From Clostridia bacterium (lineage in GTDB: Bacteria > Bacillota > Clostridia > Oscillospirales > Acutalibacteraceae): 44,207 bases of DNA. The stretch is taken from positions 1 through 44,207 of the forward strand of contig JAFXLD010000044.1 of NCBI GenBank assembly GCA_017531385.1. The letters are read 5' to 3'. Shown here piece by piece: positions 1 through 8,700 of this stretch; within the stretch, counting starts at the first letter, position 1; each line of letters begins with the position of its first letter. Position numbers and translations under genes: made by a program. The notes under the pieces were generated by a model, which saw nothing but the letters and a program-made list of their open reading frames with translations, made no database searches and was not told the origin of the DNA.

Positions 1-66
1 CAAATCATTTAAACTTACGATTTCTCCATCGTTTCTTTTGTTTATATTCTTCTTTTCTTCCAACAT
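1..66 (-). CDS. N-terminal 22 codons of an unidentified protein, cut by the window edge
   Basis: Reading the minus strand, an ATG at 64-66 opens a frame that stays open to the edge. It gives a charged, Lys/Glu/Asn-rich N-terminus beginning MLEEKKNINKRNDG. GGTGAT lies about 5 bases upstream as a ribosome binding site, and a TATAAT-like box lies at 83-88, but no good -35 is present. Too little is visible to assign a family. That this is a real gene is inferred from the open frame plus start signals; it could still be spurious. Confidence 0.45.
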   Translation of the reverse strand, partial: MLEEKKNINKRNDGEIVSLNDL

Positions 67-99
67 TTTTATCACCATATACATTATACCACATATATG

Positions 100-129
100 A
101 AAAAAAGCCCAGTTTTTGCTGGACTTTTT
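100..129 (-). terminator. Intrinsic terminator of the B12-regulated operon
   Basis: On the minus strand an 11-bp stem (arms 119-129 and 102-112, one G-U pair) with a 6-base loop runs directly into a U tract formed by the A run at 100-106. It lies about 40 bases after the stop codon of the S-component gene. Confidence 0.85.
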
Positions 130-141
130 CGACAGTCTGAA

Positions 142-164
142 GCAACCATCTGTCAGATGGTTGC
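142..164. repeat. Perfect inverted repeat just after the S-component stop codon
   Basis: GCAACCATCTG and its exact complement CAGATGGTTGC are separated by one base. As RNA it would fold into a strong hairpin between the stop codon at 171 and the true terminator at 100-129. It lacks its own U tract, so it is more likely an RNA-stabilising 3' hairpin or a backup terminator than the main stop signal. Confidence 0.6.
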
Positions 165-170
165 TCCTTA

Positions 171-689
171 TTATGGTTTTCTTGTTAATTTTTCTGCCTG
201 ACGAAGTACGGTGATAATCGGAACAATAAGCAATCCGCAGATAAAATTGCTGACAGCATGAATTACATCCCATGGAAGTCCTGCAACAATCCATGTCATT
301 GATGCCTTAAAATCAAGCCCGAATATCAATGCTTGTACAGGAGCATAAAGTATACCGTAAATCATTCCGTGCAACGCACAGACAGACATATAAACAACAG
401 GTGCGTTTTTTTTCGGCAGGTTTTTCGGAATAAGCATTGCCATGACCCAGAGAACAGTCCAGATGTAAAGATATGCTATCCACCATGTTGCAAAACCCGA
501 AAATAAACCTGTTACAAAAACAAAAATATATAACGGATACAGCGCTTTTTTTCTGTAAACAACCGTCGTCGCAACTATGAATACGCCTATAAGATGAATG
601 TTGGGCAGCAAATCCATCATAATCTTTGATGCGTACATCAGTGCTCCGAGCATACCGAAAATCGCAACTTCTTTTACATCAGGTTTCAT
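171..689 (-). CDS. ECF transporter S component (predicted cobalamin or cobalamin-precursor specificity)
   Basis: A 172-residue membrane protein with about five to six hydrophobic segments and few charged residues, the size of energy-coupling factor substrate-binding (S) subunits. An AxxxA motif (Ala16 to Ala20) sits in the first helix, where S components of this class pack against EcfT. No EcfA or EcfT gene is adjacent, so it would use a shared module encoded elsewhere (group II ECF). Its ATG overlaps the stop of the upstream lipoprotein gene by one base (TAATG), so translation is coupled, and the pair is transcribed behind a cobalamin riboswitch. Specificity for B12 or a precursor is inferred from that riboswitch and the DUF4430 partner, not from the protein itself. 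Relationship to the CblT or CbrT families is possible but not established here. Confidence 0.75.
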   Translation of the reverse strand: MKPDVKEVAIFGMLGALMYASKIMMDLLPNIHLIGVFIVATTVVYRKKALYPLYIFVFVTGLFSGFATWWIAYLYIWTVLWVMAMLIPKNLPKKNAPVVYMSVCALHGMIYGILYAPVQALIFGLDFKASMTWIVAGLPWDVIHAVSNFICGLLIVPIITVLRQAEKLTRKP

Positions 690-1171
690 TACTCAGCCTT
701 GAAAGAATATGTTGCACCTTCTGAAATATCGGTAATTTCAACACCAGAAGAAGCATACTCACCGTTTACATAAAACGCCCAGTATTTACCGTCTTTATCA
801 TAATCATAAGTTGCACCGTTTACGGTCTTTACATAAAGTCCGTAAGGACCTTCTTCACCCTGAATCAGATTCAGCTCAATAAGTGCATCACCGACTGTTT
901 TTTTGTCAGTACTGATTTTAAACTTTGTTTCTTTGCCGTTTATATCCGTTACGGTAAAGATAAACTCTGTTTCACCAACACCCAATTCACTGCTCTCTTC
1001 AGCAAGTACATTGCTTTCGTTCTCAGCTGTACTCTGAGTGTCTTGTGTGGTTCCCTCTTCGGGTTTTTCAATTGTGTTATCGTTACAACCTGTTGTAAAC
1101 AGTGCCATAGCCGCAATCAGCACAATACAAAGGAATAACGACAACGAGTTTTTAAATCGTGTCATTTTCAT
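689..1171 (-). CDS. DUF4430 (transcobalamin C-terminal-like) lipoprotein
   Basis: A 160-residue secreted lipoprotein. A Lys/Arg-containing N-terminus and hydrophobic stretch end in the lipobox LFTTGC (Cys at about residue 29), predicting a diacylglyceryl anchor on the outer face of the membrane. A Thr/Glu/Ser-rich linker of about 40 residues follows. Residues about 70-160 form one DUF4430 domain, with TVGDALIELNLI, the aromatic YGLYVKTVNG, and WAFYVNGEYA followed by the closing GATYSFKAE strand. DUF4430 is related to the C-terminal beta domain of animal transcobalamin and intrinsic factor. It is preceded by AAGGAG 9 bases from the ATG. It is the first gene after the cobalamin riboswitch and overlaps the S-component gene. 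I infer a cobalamin-capturing or S-component-docking partner; no solute-binding protein of the BtuF type is present. Confidence 0.8.
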   Translation of the reverse strand: MKMTRFKNSLSLFLCIVLIAAMALFTTGCNDNTIEKPEEGTTQDTQSTAENESNVLAEESSELGVGETEFIFTVTDINGKETKFKISTDKKTVGDALIELNLIQGEEGPYGLYVKTVNGATYDYDKDGKYWAFYVNGEYASSGVEITDISEGATYSFKAE

Positions 1172-1235
1172 GTTTGTATTCTCCTTAGATATTTTTATTA
1201 CCTCTTAACCGGCTCCCGCAGTTATATATCGAGGC

Positions 1236-1405
1236 TTTTGTCATCCAGATATTTCGACTTGGTGCAATCGTTTTCTGCCTTCTCAGAAAATTTCCAATGG
1301 CTTGTCCCCGATTTGCGGCACCGGATAAGAAAACGATTTTTATTGTTGCACCTCACGGCGACGGGCTCGTACAGGATTTTCACCTGTTTCCCTGCAATGA
1401 CAAAA
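1236..1405 (-). promoter_or_regulatory. Cobalamin (adenosylcobalamin-type) riboswitch
   Basis: The minus-strand leader holds the cobalamin aptamer core: GGGAA, then GGTGAAAATCC, then a C-rich segment matching the conserved receptor region, and near the 3' end CCAAGTCGAAATATCTGG, matching the conserved AAGUC...CUGCC block. A perfect 9-bp closing stem P1 pairs 1397-1405 with 1236-1244. GGTGCAA and TTGCACC form an inner stem. Downstream at about 1205-1235 a hairpin exposes GCGGG, which can pair with CCCGU in the aptamer, as in the kissing-loop interaction of this class. No U-tract terminator lies before the start codon, so translational control is more likely than attenuation. Apparent short open frames here are accidental. 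Confidence 0.93.
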
Positions 1406-1407
1406 AT

Positions 1408-1436
1408 ATTATAGCACATCACAAAAAAATATACAA
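1408..1436 (-). promoter_or_regulatory. Sigma-A-type promoter of the B12 operon
   Basis: -35 TTGTAT (1431-1436), 17-base spacer, consensus -10 TATAAT (1408-1413). Transcription would start near 1401, at the beginning of the cobalamin riboswitch P1 stem. Confidence 0.75.
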
Positions 1437-1445
1437 CACAATATC

Positions 1446-1482
1446 AAAAAAATTCTCCCTGCAAAGTCTGTTTGCAAGGAGA
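1446..1482 (-). terminator. Intrinsic terminator of pflBA
   Basis: A 12-bp stem with one G-U pair (arms 1471-1482 and 1454-1465) is followed by a seven-U tract (A run at 1446-1452). It lies immediately after the pflA stop codon. Confidence 0.9.
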
Positions 1483-1489
1483 TTACTTA

Positions 1490-2203
1490 TTATTTAGTGA
1501 GCAATGGTTCAAGTTTTTTTATAACTTCCGAGTCGGCTGCCGGAATGTGAGAAAACGGAAAGTCAATCCCCATATCATCATATTTGACCTGGCAAATTTT
1601 TCTGAAAGGAAGAAGTTCCGTCTTGTCGATGCCGGAATATTTTTTCCTGAGTTCATTCAGGAAAATAACACTTTCTGCATTGTCATTGAGTGTGGGGATT
1701 ATGACCTGTCGCAATGTGACGGGGATATTCTGCTCATTGAGATAAGCAAGAAATTCAAGCGGCCTTGCAAGTGAACAACCGACATATTTACGGTAAGATT
1801 CATCATCAGCATACTTTATATCAAGAAGTACGCGGTCAGTTTCAGTCAAAAGTTTTTTCACATCGTAATTAAGGAGTGAACCTGAAGTGTCAAGACAGGT
1901 ATTGATGCCGTTTTTATGACAGAGTGTAAACAATTCATGTGCAAATTCACTCTGCAGAAGCGGTTCTCCGCCTGAAAGGGTTATGCCACCTTTATCGCCG
2001 AAATATTCACAAAAACGAAGAACCTTTGCGAGAACTTCATCTGCTGTGTATTCAGTTCCTGCTGACATTTCCCATGTATCGGGATTGTGACAACAACCAC
2101 ATCTGAGATTACACCCCTGCATAAAGACAACAAATCTTATTCCGGGACCATCAACAGTTCCAAGTGACTGAAATGAATGGATTCTGCCTTTTATATCACT
2201 CAT
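1490..2203 (-). CDS. pflA: Pyruvate formate-lyase activating enzyme
   Basis: A 237-residue radical S-adenosylmethionine enzyme that installs the glycyl radical on PflB. The iron-sulfur motif CxxxCxxC is Cys31, Cys35 and Cys38 ([14 protein letters not shown]), with an additional Cys37 where most PflA proteins have an aromatic residue. [10 protein letters not shown] further in is the conserved SAM-binding GGE segment. Length matches the family. The start codon overlaps the pflB stop by 4 bases (ATGA), so the two proteins are translationally coupled, and both depend on the ZTP-riboswitch promoter upstream of pflB. Cytoplasmic. Assignment is secure from sequence and context. Confidence 0.96.
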   Translation of the reverse strand: MSDIKGRIHSFQSLGTVDGPGIRFVVFMQGCNLRCGCCHNPDTWEMSAGTEYTADEVLAKVLRFCEYFGDKGGITLSGGEPLLQSEFAHELFTLCHKNGINTCLDTSGSLLNYDVKKLLTETDRVLLDIKYADDESYRKYVGCSLARPLEFLAYLNEQNIPVTLRQVIIPTLNDNAESVIFLNELRKKYSGIDKTELLPFRKICQVKYDDMGIDFPFSHIPAADSEVIKKLEPLLTK

Positions 2204-4431
2204 ATTGCTTCATGGAATGTTCTGCTGATGACTTCTCTCTGCTGTTCACGGGAAAGCTTATTGAAGTTAACGGCATAACCTGAAACTCTGATTGTAAGAT
2301 TGGGATATTTTTCGGGATTCTCATAAGCATCCATAAGTGTTTCACGATTAAGAACATTGATGTTGATATGGTGTGCTTTCTTTGAGAAATATCCGTCAAG
2401 AATTGTCACAAGATTTGTGATTCTTTCATCCTCTGACTTACCGAGAGCTTCGGGAGTGATTGAGAATGTGTTTGAAACACCGTCACGGCAGTCGTCATAG
2501 CTGATTTTTGCAACAGAATTTAGCGAAGCGAGAGCACCGTTCTTTTCTCTGTTGTGCATGGGGTTTGCACCGGGAGCAAAGGGTGCTGATGCTTTTCTGC
2601 CGTCAGGAGTAGCTCCCGTATTCTTGCCGTACATAACGTTTGATGTAATTGTAAGAACTGACAGTGTGTGCACAGCATCTCTGTAAGTGGGAGTTTTTCG
2701 AAGCTCTGTAATCACACGGTGAGCCATATCCTTTGCAATAAGGTCTACCCTGTCATCATCATTACCGTAAGTTGGGAAATCACCGACAGTATTGAAATCA
2801 ACGATAAATCCTTTGGAATCTTTGACAGGCTGAACATCGGCAAATTTAATTGCACTCAGTGAGTCAGCTACAACAGAAAGACCTGCAATACCAAAAGCCA
2901 TAAGTCGCTCTACATCCGTGTCGTGAAGTGCCATCTGAGTCTTTTCATAACAATATTTGTCATGCATGTAATGAATAATGTTCATTGTGTTTACATAAAG
3001 ACGGCTGAGCCACTGAATGTAAATATCGAAACGCTCCATAACTTTATCGAAATCAAGCTTGTCTGCATCCATAACATCCATCTGAGGACCGATGTGCATA
3101 CCGCTTGTTGTGTCGTAACCACCGTTGATTGCGATGAGAAGAAGCTTTGCAAGGTTACATCTTGCACCGAAAAACTGCATCTGCTTGCCGATTTTCATTG
3201 CCGATACACAGCATGCAATGGCATAGTCATCCCCATAGTGAGGACGCATGATATCGTCATTTTCATACTGAATAGAGTCTGTGTCTGCAGAAACTTTTGC
3301 ACAGAATCTCTTGAAGTTTTCGGGTAGTGCTGTTGACCAGAGAATTGTCAGGTTGGGTTCGGGTGATGAACCGAGTGTGTAAAGAGTATTGAGCATGCGG
3401 AAGCTTGACTTGGTGACAAGAGTTCTGCCGTCTTCACCCATTCCGCCCACTGCTTCTGTGATCCACATTGGGTCACCGCCGAAAAGCTCATTATATTCAG
3501 GTGTTCTCAGATGTCTTGCAATACGGAGCTTCATGACAAAATCGTCCATGAGCTCCTGTGCAGTTTCTTCCGTAAGAACACCGTTTTCAATATCTCTTTC
3601 AATATAAATATCAAAGAATGTGCTTACTCTGCCCAAAGACATTGCTGCACCGTTCTGCTCTTTGATTGCACCAAGATATGCAAAATAAGTCCACTGAATA
3701 GCTTCTCTTGCATTTTCTGCGGGTTTGCTGATGTCAAAGCCGTACATCTGAGCCATTTCCTTGAGTTTACCCATGAATGCAATCTGCTGGAAAAGTTCCT
3801 CATCAAGTCTTGTCTGATTTGCATCAAAAGTGCCGCCTGAGAGCGCATCTTTATCTTTTTTCTTTTCTTCAATAAGTCTGTCAACACCGTAAAGGGCAAC
3901 TCTTCTGTAGTCGCCGATGATTCTGCCTCTGCCGTAAGCATCGGGCAGACCTGTGATGACATGACACTTTCTTGCCATACGCATTTCGTCGGTATAAGCA
4001 CGGAAAACACCGTCATTATGAGTTGTACGGTAATGGAATTCTTCTTCGATTTTATCGCTGAGTTTATAGCCGTATGCTTCACAAGCCTGTCTTGCCATTC
4101 TGATACCGCCGAAAGGACATACACCCCTTTTGAGAGGTCTGTTTGTCTGCATTCCGACGATAATTTCGTTGTCTTTATCTATATAACCGGGTGAATAGCT
4201 TGTAAGTGAAGATACTGTTGCTGTGTCAATTTCAAGCACACCGCCAAACTGTCTTTCAAGAGCAAAAAGTCCCTGAATATTCTTCATGAGGTTCTGCGTT
4301 CTTTCTGTCGCACCTGCAAGAAATGAATCGTCACCCGTATATTCTTTATAATTAGTCTGAATGAAATCACGGACATTTATTTCATTTTTCCATGTTTCAC
4401 CTTTGAAGCCGTTCCAATTTTTGTGTTCCAT
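2200..4431 (-). CDS. pflB: Formate C-acetyltransferase (pyruvate formate-lyase)
   Basis: A 743-residue glycyl radical enzyme converting pyruvate and CoA to acetyl-CoA and formate. The adjacent catalytic cysteines are Cys407 and Cys408 in IACCVSAM, and the radical glycine is Gly718 in RVSGYAVNF near the C-terminus. The end ([17 protein letters not shown]) follows true PFL rather than glycerol dehydratase or choline lyase relatives. Start chosen at the ATG preceded by GGAGG. Its about 160-base leader contains a ZTP riboswitch and terminator, tying formate production, and hence formyl-tetrahydrofolate supply for purine synthesis, to accumulation of the AICAR phosphates ZMP and ZTP. Followed by coupled pflA. 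Confidence 0.98.
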   Translation of the reverse strand: MEHKNWNGFKGETWKNEINVRDFIQTNYKEYTGDDSFLAGATERTQNLMKNIQGLFALERQFGGVLEIDTATVSSLTSYSPGYIDKDNEIIVGMQTNRPLKRGVCPFGGIRMARQACEAYGYKLSDKIEEEFHYRTTHNDGVFRAYTDEMRMARKCHVITGLPDAYGRGRIIGDYRRVALYGVDRLIEEKKKDKDALSGGTFDANQTRLDEELFQQIAFMGKLKEMAQMYGFDISKPAENAREAIQWTYFAYLGAIKEQNGAAMSLGRVSTFFDIYIERDIENGVLTEETAQELMDDFVMKLRIARHLRTPEYNELFGGDPMWITEAVGGMGEDGRTLVTKSSFRMLNTLYTLGSSPEPNLTILWSTALPENFKRFCAKVSADTDSIQYENDDIMRPHYGDDYAIACCVSAMKIGKQMQFFGARCNLAKLLLIAINGGYDTTSGMHIGPQMDVMDADKLDFDKVMERFDIYIQWLSRLYVNTMNIIHYMHDKYCYEKTQMALHDTDVERLMAFGIAGLSVVADSLSAIKFADVQPVKDSKGFIVDFNTVGDFPTYGNDDDRVDLIAKDMAHRVITELRKTPTYRDAVHTLSVLTITSNVMYGKNTGATPDGRKASAPFAPGANPMHNREKNGALASLNSVAKISYDDCRDGVSNTFSITPEALGKSEDERITNLVTILDGYFSKKAHHININVLNRETLMDAYENPEKYPNLTIRVSGYAVNFNKLSREQQREVISRTFHEAI

Positions 4432-4472
4432 AAAATTTTACCTCCATACTGTTCGATTTGCCCTACAGAGTT

Positions 4473-4517
4473 AAAAAAAGGACAAATCAGCTTTAACAAA
4501 ATAAAACCAATTTGCCC
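4473..4517 (-). terminator. Riboswitch-controlled leader terminator upstream of pflB
   Basis: On the minus strand GGGCAAATTGG (4507-4517) pairs along its whole length, using G-U pairs, with CTGATTTGTCC (4480-4490), followed by seven U (4473-4479). Its first bases, GGGC, are also the last bases of the aptamer pseudoknot strand, so aptamer folding and termination compete. This is the arrangement expected of a transcriptional ON switch. Confidence 0.88.
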
Positions 4518-4592
4518 AGACGGTCGGCATTTCTATATTAAATAAGAACATTCCCCTGCGGTGAATCCGCATTATCCGTCAGTCGTGTCCTT
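4514..4592 (-). promoter_or_regulatory. ZTP riboswitch (pfl-motif RNA)
   Basis: Downstream of the promoter the RNA carries CACGACTGACGG, a GCGGATTCACCGC hairpin followed by AGGGGAA, an AU-rich linker, then CCGACCGTCTGGGC. The conserved features of the pfl motif are the CGACUGrCGg strand pairing with a 3' CCGyCUGGGC pseudoknot strand and an intervening small hairpin, and all are present in order. Known members bind ZMP/ZTP and act as ON switches for one-carbon and purine genes; pfl genes gave the motif its name. Placement directly before pflB and a terminator supports the call. Confidence 0.92.
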
Positions 4593-4600
4593 ACATGCTT

Positions 4601-4629
4601 ATTATACAATATCTATATATAGTTGTCAA
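4601..4629 (-). promoter_or_regulatory. Full-consensus promoter of pflBA
   Basis: -35 TTGACA (4624-4629), 17-base spacer, -10 TATAAT (4601-4606). Every consensus base matches, fitting a strong promoter whose output is then gated by the leader riboswitch. Confidence 0.92.
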
Positions 4630-4676
4630 TTAATATTTTTGACATATTGAACGACAATTTATAGTATATATTTATG

Positions 4677-4705
4677 CAAAAAAAGCACCCATAAATGAGT
4701 GCTTT
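4677..4705 (-). terminator. Intrinsic terminator of pfkA
   Basis: A 10-bp stem (arms 4695-4704 and 4683-4692, one G-U pair) with a 2-base loop, extended by A-U pairs, runs into a U tract. It lies 8 bases past the pfkA stop codon. Confidence 0.88.
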
Positions 4706-4712
4706 GATAAAA

Positions 4713-5687
4713 TCAGATTGAGATTTCGTGTGCAATTCTGTAAAGATCGAGGTTGATTGTGTTTTTCATGTTAAGAGCTTCGTAAATATCAAAGTCCATA
4801 ACATCTTCCTTCTGCATTGCAACAACTCTGTTACCCACACCCTTCATGAGAAGGTGAACAGCATAGTTACCCATTTCACTTGCAACAAGTCTGTCACGAA
4901 GTGAGGGTGAACCACCTCTCTGAACATGTCCGAGAACAGTAGCACGGCTTTCAACGCCTGTCTTCTCTTCAATGATTTTGGCAAGGTTATTAACACCGCC
5001 GATTTTCTCAGAAACACCTTCAGCAACGATGATGATAAAGTGCTTTTTATCAGTCTTCTGAGTTCTCTTCATTCTTTCGATAACATCTTTTTCGATATCA
5101 AAATCAACTTCGGGAATAAGGATTGATGTTGCACCGATTGCGATACCGGAGTTAAGAGCAATATAACCTGCTCTTCTGCCCATTACTTCAACAACTGAGC
5201 AGCGGTCATGTGATTCTGTTGTGTCACGGATTCTGTCAACCATATCCATAACTGTGTTCATAGCTGTATCGTAACCGATTGTGTAGTCACAGCAAGCAAT
5301 ATCGTTGTCGATTGTGCCGGGAACACCGATTGTGGGAATACCACGGAGAGAAAGGTCACGGGCTCCTCTGAATGAGCCGTCACCGCCGATAACTACAACG
5401 CCTTCAATTCCGTTTGCTTTACACACATCAAGAGCTTTCTGCATGCCTTCTTCTGTCTTGAATTCAGGGCTTCTTGCAGAATAGAGCATTGTGCCGCCTC
5501 TGTGTATAATATCGGAAACAGTACGAAGATTCATTTCGTACATATCACCGTTCATAAGTCCGTTATAACCTCTGCGAACACCGAGAACACGCATTCCGTT
5601 TTCGCAACCTGTTCTTACAACAGCTCTGATAGCTGCGTTCATGCCGGGTGCGTCACCACCACTTGTAAGTACAGCAATAGTCTTCAT
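4713..5687 (-). CDS. pfkA: ATP-dependent 6-phosphofructokinase
   Basis: A 324-residue glycolytic enzyme phosphorylating fructose 6-phosphate. GGDAPGMNAAIRAVVR at the N-terminus, GGDGSFRGA at residues 101-109 and PGTIDND at 123-129 are the nucleotide, ATP-discriminating and catalytic segments; Asp127 is the expected base. GGDGS rather than GGDDS indicates ATP, not pyrophosphate, as donor. EVMGRRAGYIAL and RATVLGHVQRGGSPS are the substrate and allosteric-site segments of the bacterial short form. It has its own promoter and terminator but follows dnaE on the same strand with no clear terminator between, a linkage common in Firmicutes. Assignment is secure. Confidence 0.97.
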   Translation of the reverse strand: MKTIAVLTSGGDAPGMNAAIRAVVRTGCENGMRVLGVRRGYNGLMNGDMYEMNLRTVSDIIHRGGTMLYSARSPEFKTEEGMQKALDVCKANGIEGVVVIGGDGSFRGARDLSLRGIPTIGVPGTIDNDIACCDYTIGYDTAMNTVMDMVDRIRDTTESHDRCSVVEVMGRRAGYIALNSGIAIGATSILIPEVDFDIEKDVIERMKRTQKTDKKHFIIIVAEGVSEKIGGVNNLAKIIEEKTGVESRATVLGHVQRGGSPSLRDRLVASEMGNYAVHLLMKGVGNRVVAMQKEDVMDFDIYEALNMKNTINLDLYRIAHEISI

Positions 5688-5731
5688 AAGAGTTAATACC
5701 TCCGCTTAAAATACATATATTTACAGATAAT

Positions 5732-5760
5732 ATAATACTATTTGGGAAAATTTTATTCAA
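5732..5760 (-). promoter_or_regulatory. Promoter of pfkA
   Basis: -35 TTGAAT (5755-5760), 17-base spacer, -10 TATTAT (5732-5737), giving a leader of about 40 bases with GGAGG before the ATG. Confidence 0.65.
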
Positions 5761-5792
5761 TTGATATTTTCGTCAAAAAAGTACACAATTTT

Positions 5793-8700
5793 TCAGTTTT
5801 TTAATACAACATTACTATTGCCGAGAATATTCTGCAATTTTCCGTAAAGAGTTGCCGTAACAGAAGTTTTTATACCTGTTTCCATGTTGTATTTTTTGGC
5901 ATCCGTGTAATAGAAATGAACAGGTGTCGGACCTGAAAATTCAGTTATCATAGGCATAATCTGTGAAAGTTCGGGGCAATTTTCACTGGGCAGACGCAGG
6001 AAAAGACCTCTGTTTGACTTTTTCTGCTGAACAGTTGCTGCCTGAGGTGCAGGAGCAGTGACAGGCTCACTTGCAGATGCAAGAGGAATATCTCTCTTTA
6101 TAGGCGTATATTCGGGAGGTGGCGGTGCTGCTGAGGCTCTGCCGGAGCCCGAAAGCTGTTCAACTGTAGGTGCAAGTTCGATTGAATCAAGTGAGATTTT
6201 TGATGCAGAGTCATCACTGAGTTCAAGTCTGCCTTCAATCACAACAATATTATCCTCAACAAGCAGATCTGCAACCTGTTCCATTTTTTTCGGAAAAACA
6301 ACGCATTCAATAGAGCCTGTAACATCTTCTGCCTGCAAAAATGCCATTGTAGTATTATTCTTTGTAACTTTTTTCTTGACAGCAGAAAGAATTGTTAAAA
6401 TTCTTACTCTCTGACCGCTTTTATAGAATGATGATTTATCATTCACATCAGCTTCAAGCAGATCAATTGTTTTTGCCGCATGAATTTTCTTTGCATAATC
6501 TTTATATGCAGACATGGGATGTCCTGACATATATATACCCGTTGATTCTTTTTCAAGCTGAAGAATTTCTTTTTCAGAAAACTCAGGAACATCGGGAATT
6601 TCAGGCTCGGAAGCCTTTGCAAGCTCCTGACTCATATCAAAAAATCCCATCTGTCCCGAAACACTTGCTTTCTTTTCGGTTTCAAGACTTTCCACGACAA
6701 CATCCATCATCTGAAGCATCTGCTTTCTGTTGGCACCAAGATTATCGAGTGCACCGGCTTTTATCAGATGTTCAACACTTCTGCGGTTAAATTCCTGACC
6801 GTAAGTACGCTTACAGAAGCTGTAGAATGACTCATAATCACCGTTTTCCTTACGTTCACGGATAATAAGCTCAACATATGACTGAGCGACATTCTTAACG
6901 GCAAGAAGACCGAAACGGACTGCGTTTTCTTCAACTGTAAATTCCTCTGACGAAGCATTTACATGAGGAGGAAGAACAGAAATACCTAAGTTTCCGCATT
7001 CGGCAATGTTTGCAACAAGCTTATCTGCGTTGGACAGAACGCTTGTAAGCATAGCAGCCATAAATTCACAAGGATAATGACAGCGGAGCCATGCTGTCTG
7101 ATAAGTAACATAAGCATAGGCTGCTGAATGTGATTTATTGAACGCATATGATGCAAATGAAGCCATGTCATCGAAAATAGCATTTGCAGCTTCGGGAGTA
7201 ATGCCACGCTTCACACAACCGTCACAGGGGGAACTTCCGTCTGAGCCGTCTGAGCCGTAAAGGAAATATTTTCTTTGCTGCTCAAGAACGTCAGCCTGTT
7301 TTTTTGCAACTGCTCGACGGACCATATCCGCAGCACCGAGTGAATAACCTGCAAGGTCCTGGAAAATACGCATAACCTGTTCCTGATAAACAATGGTACC
7401 GTAAGTAACATCGAGAATGGGAGCAAGTTCGGGTGTATGATACTTTATCTGATCAGGATGTGCTCTGTTTTCAAGATAACCGGGAATGAAATCCATGGGG
7501 CCGGGACGATAAAGAGCAATAACAGCGATGATATCTTCAAGACAGTTGGGATGCATGTTGATCATCAGAGCTCTGATACCTGCAGATTCGCACTGGAACA
7601 CACAGCTTGTACCGCCCTGTGAAAGCATTTCATAAGTTTCGGGATCGTCTATATCAATATCATAGACATCAAAATCGGGTACTTTTTCACGGACAAGCTT
7701 TTCGGCATCTGTAACAACAGTCAGTGTGCGAAGTCCGAGGAAGTCCATTTTAAGAAGTCCGAGAGATTCAACCCAGCCTTTATAATACTGAGTTACAACG
7801 GAGTCGCCACTCTTGAAAAGAGGTACATATGAATCAACAGGATCACGGCAGATAACAACGCCTGCAGCGTGCATACCTGTATTACGTACCATACCCTCAA
7901 TTTTCATTGAAATATCAACAAGATTCTTGATCTGAGAATCACCGTCATAAAGTTTTCTGAAATCCTGGCTTGCTTCAAGTGCCTTTGCAATTGTCATACC
8001 GAGATCTCCCGGTATTTCCTTTGTAACTGCCTGTACAATATTAAGAGGTATACCGAGAACTCGTCCGACATCTCGTACAGCACCTTTTGCGGCCATTGTA
8101 CCGAATGTTGCAATCTGAGCAACATGGTCATCGCCGTATTTTCTCTTAACATACTCGATAACTTCAGGTCTTCTTACGTAACAGAAGTCAATATCAAAGT
8201 CGGGCATACTGACTCGTTCGGGGTTAAGGAAACGTTCAAACAGCAAATCGTAACGCATAGGGTCGATTGCCGTGATACCTACGCAATATGCGGCTATACT
8301 GCCCGCACCTGAGCCTCGTCCGGGACCTACGGGAATACCGACAGAACGTGCATAGTTGATATAGTCCCACACGATAAGGAAATAGTCAGTAAAGCCCATT
8401 GAATCGATGATTCCGAGCTCATAGTCAAGTCTGTCTTTGTATTCCTGAGGACCGTCTTTGCCGTATCTTTTCTCAAATCCCTCATAACAAAGCTTCCGAA
8501 AATATTCAAAATGTGTAAGTCCTTCGGGAACATCATAATTGGGAAGAATAGAGTTGCCGAATGTAAACTCAATATTACACATTTCAGCAACCTTATTGGT
8601 ATTTTCAATCGCATCGGGATATTCCGGGAAAAGCGAAAGCATCTCTTCTCCCGATTTTACATAAAATTCATCGGTTGAAAATCCCATTCCTGTGTCTTCA

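Noticed and set aside
142-164. Inverted repeat considered as an attachment site or IS end
   Set aside because: No integrase or transposase is near and the repeat stands between a stop codon and a terminator, so an RNA hairpin is simpler.
1222-1422. Overlapping short open frames on both strands upstream of the lipoprotein
   Set aside because: They lie wholly within the cobalamin riboswitch; the conserved RNA core explains the sequence.
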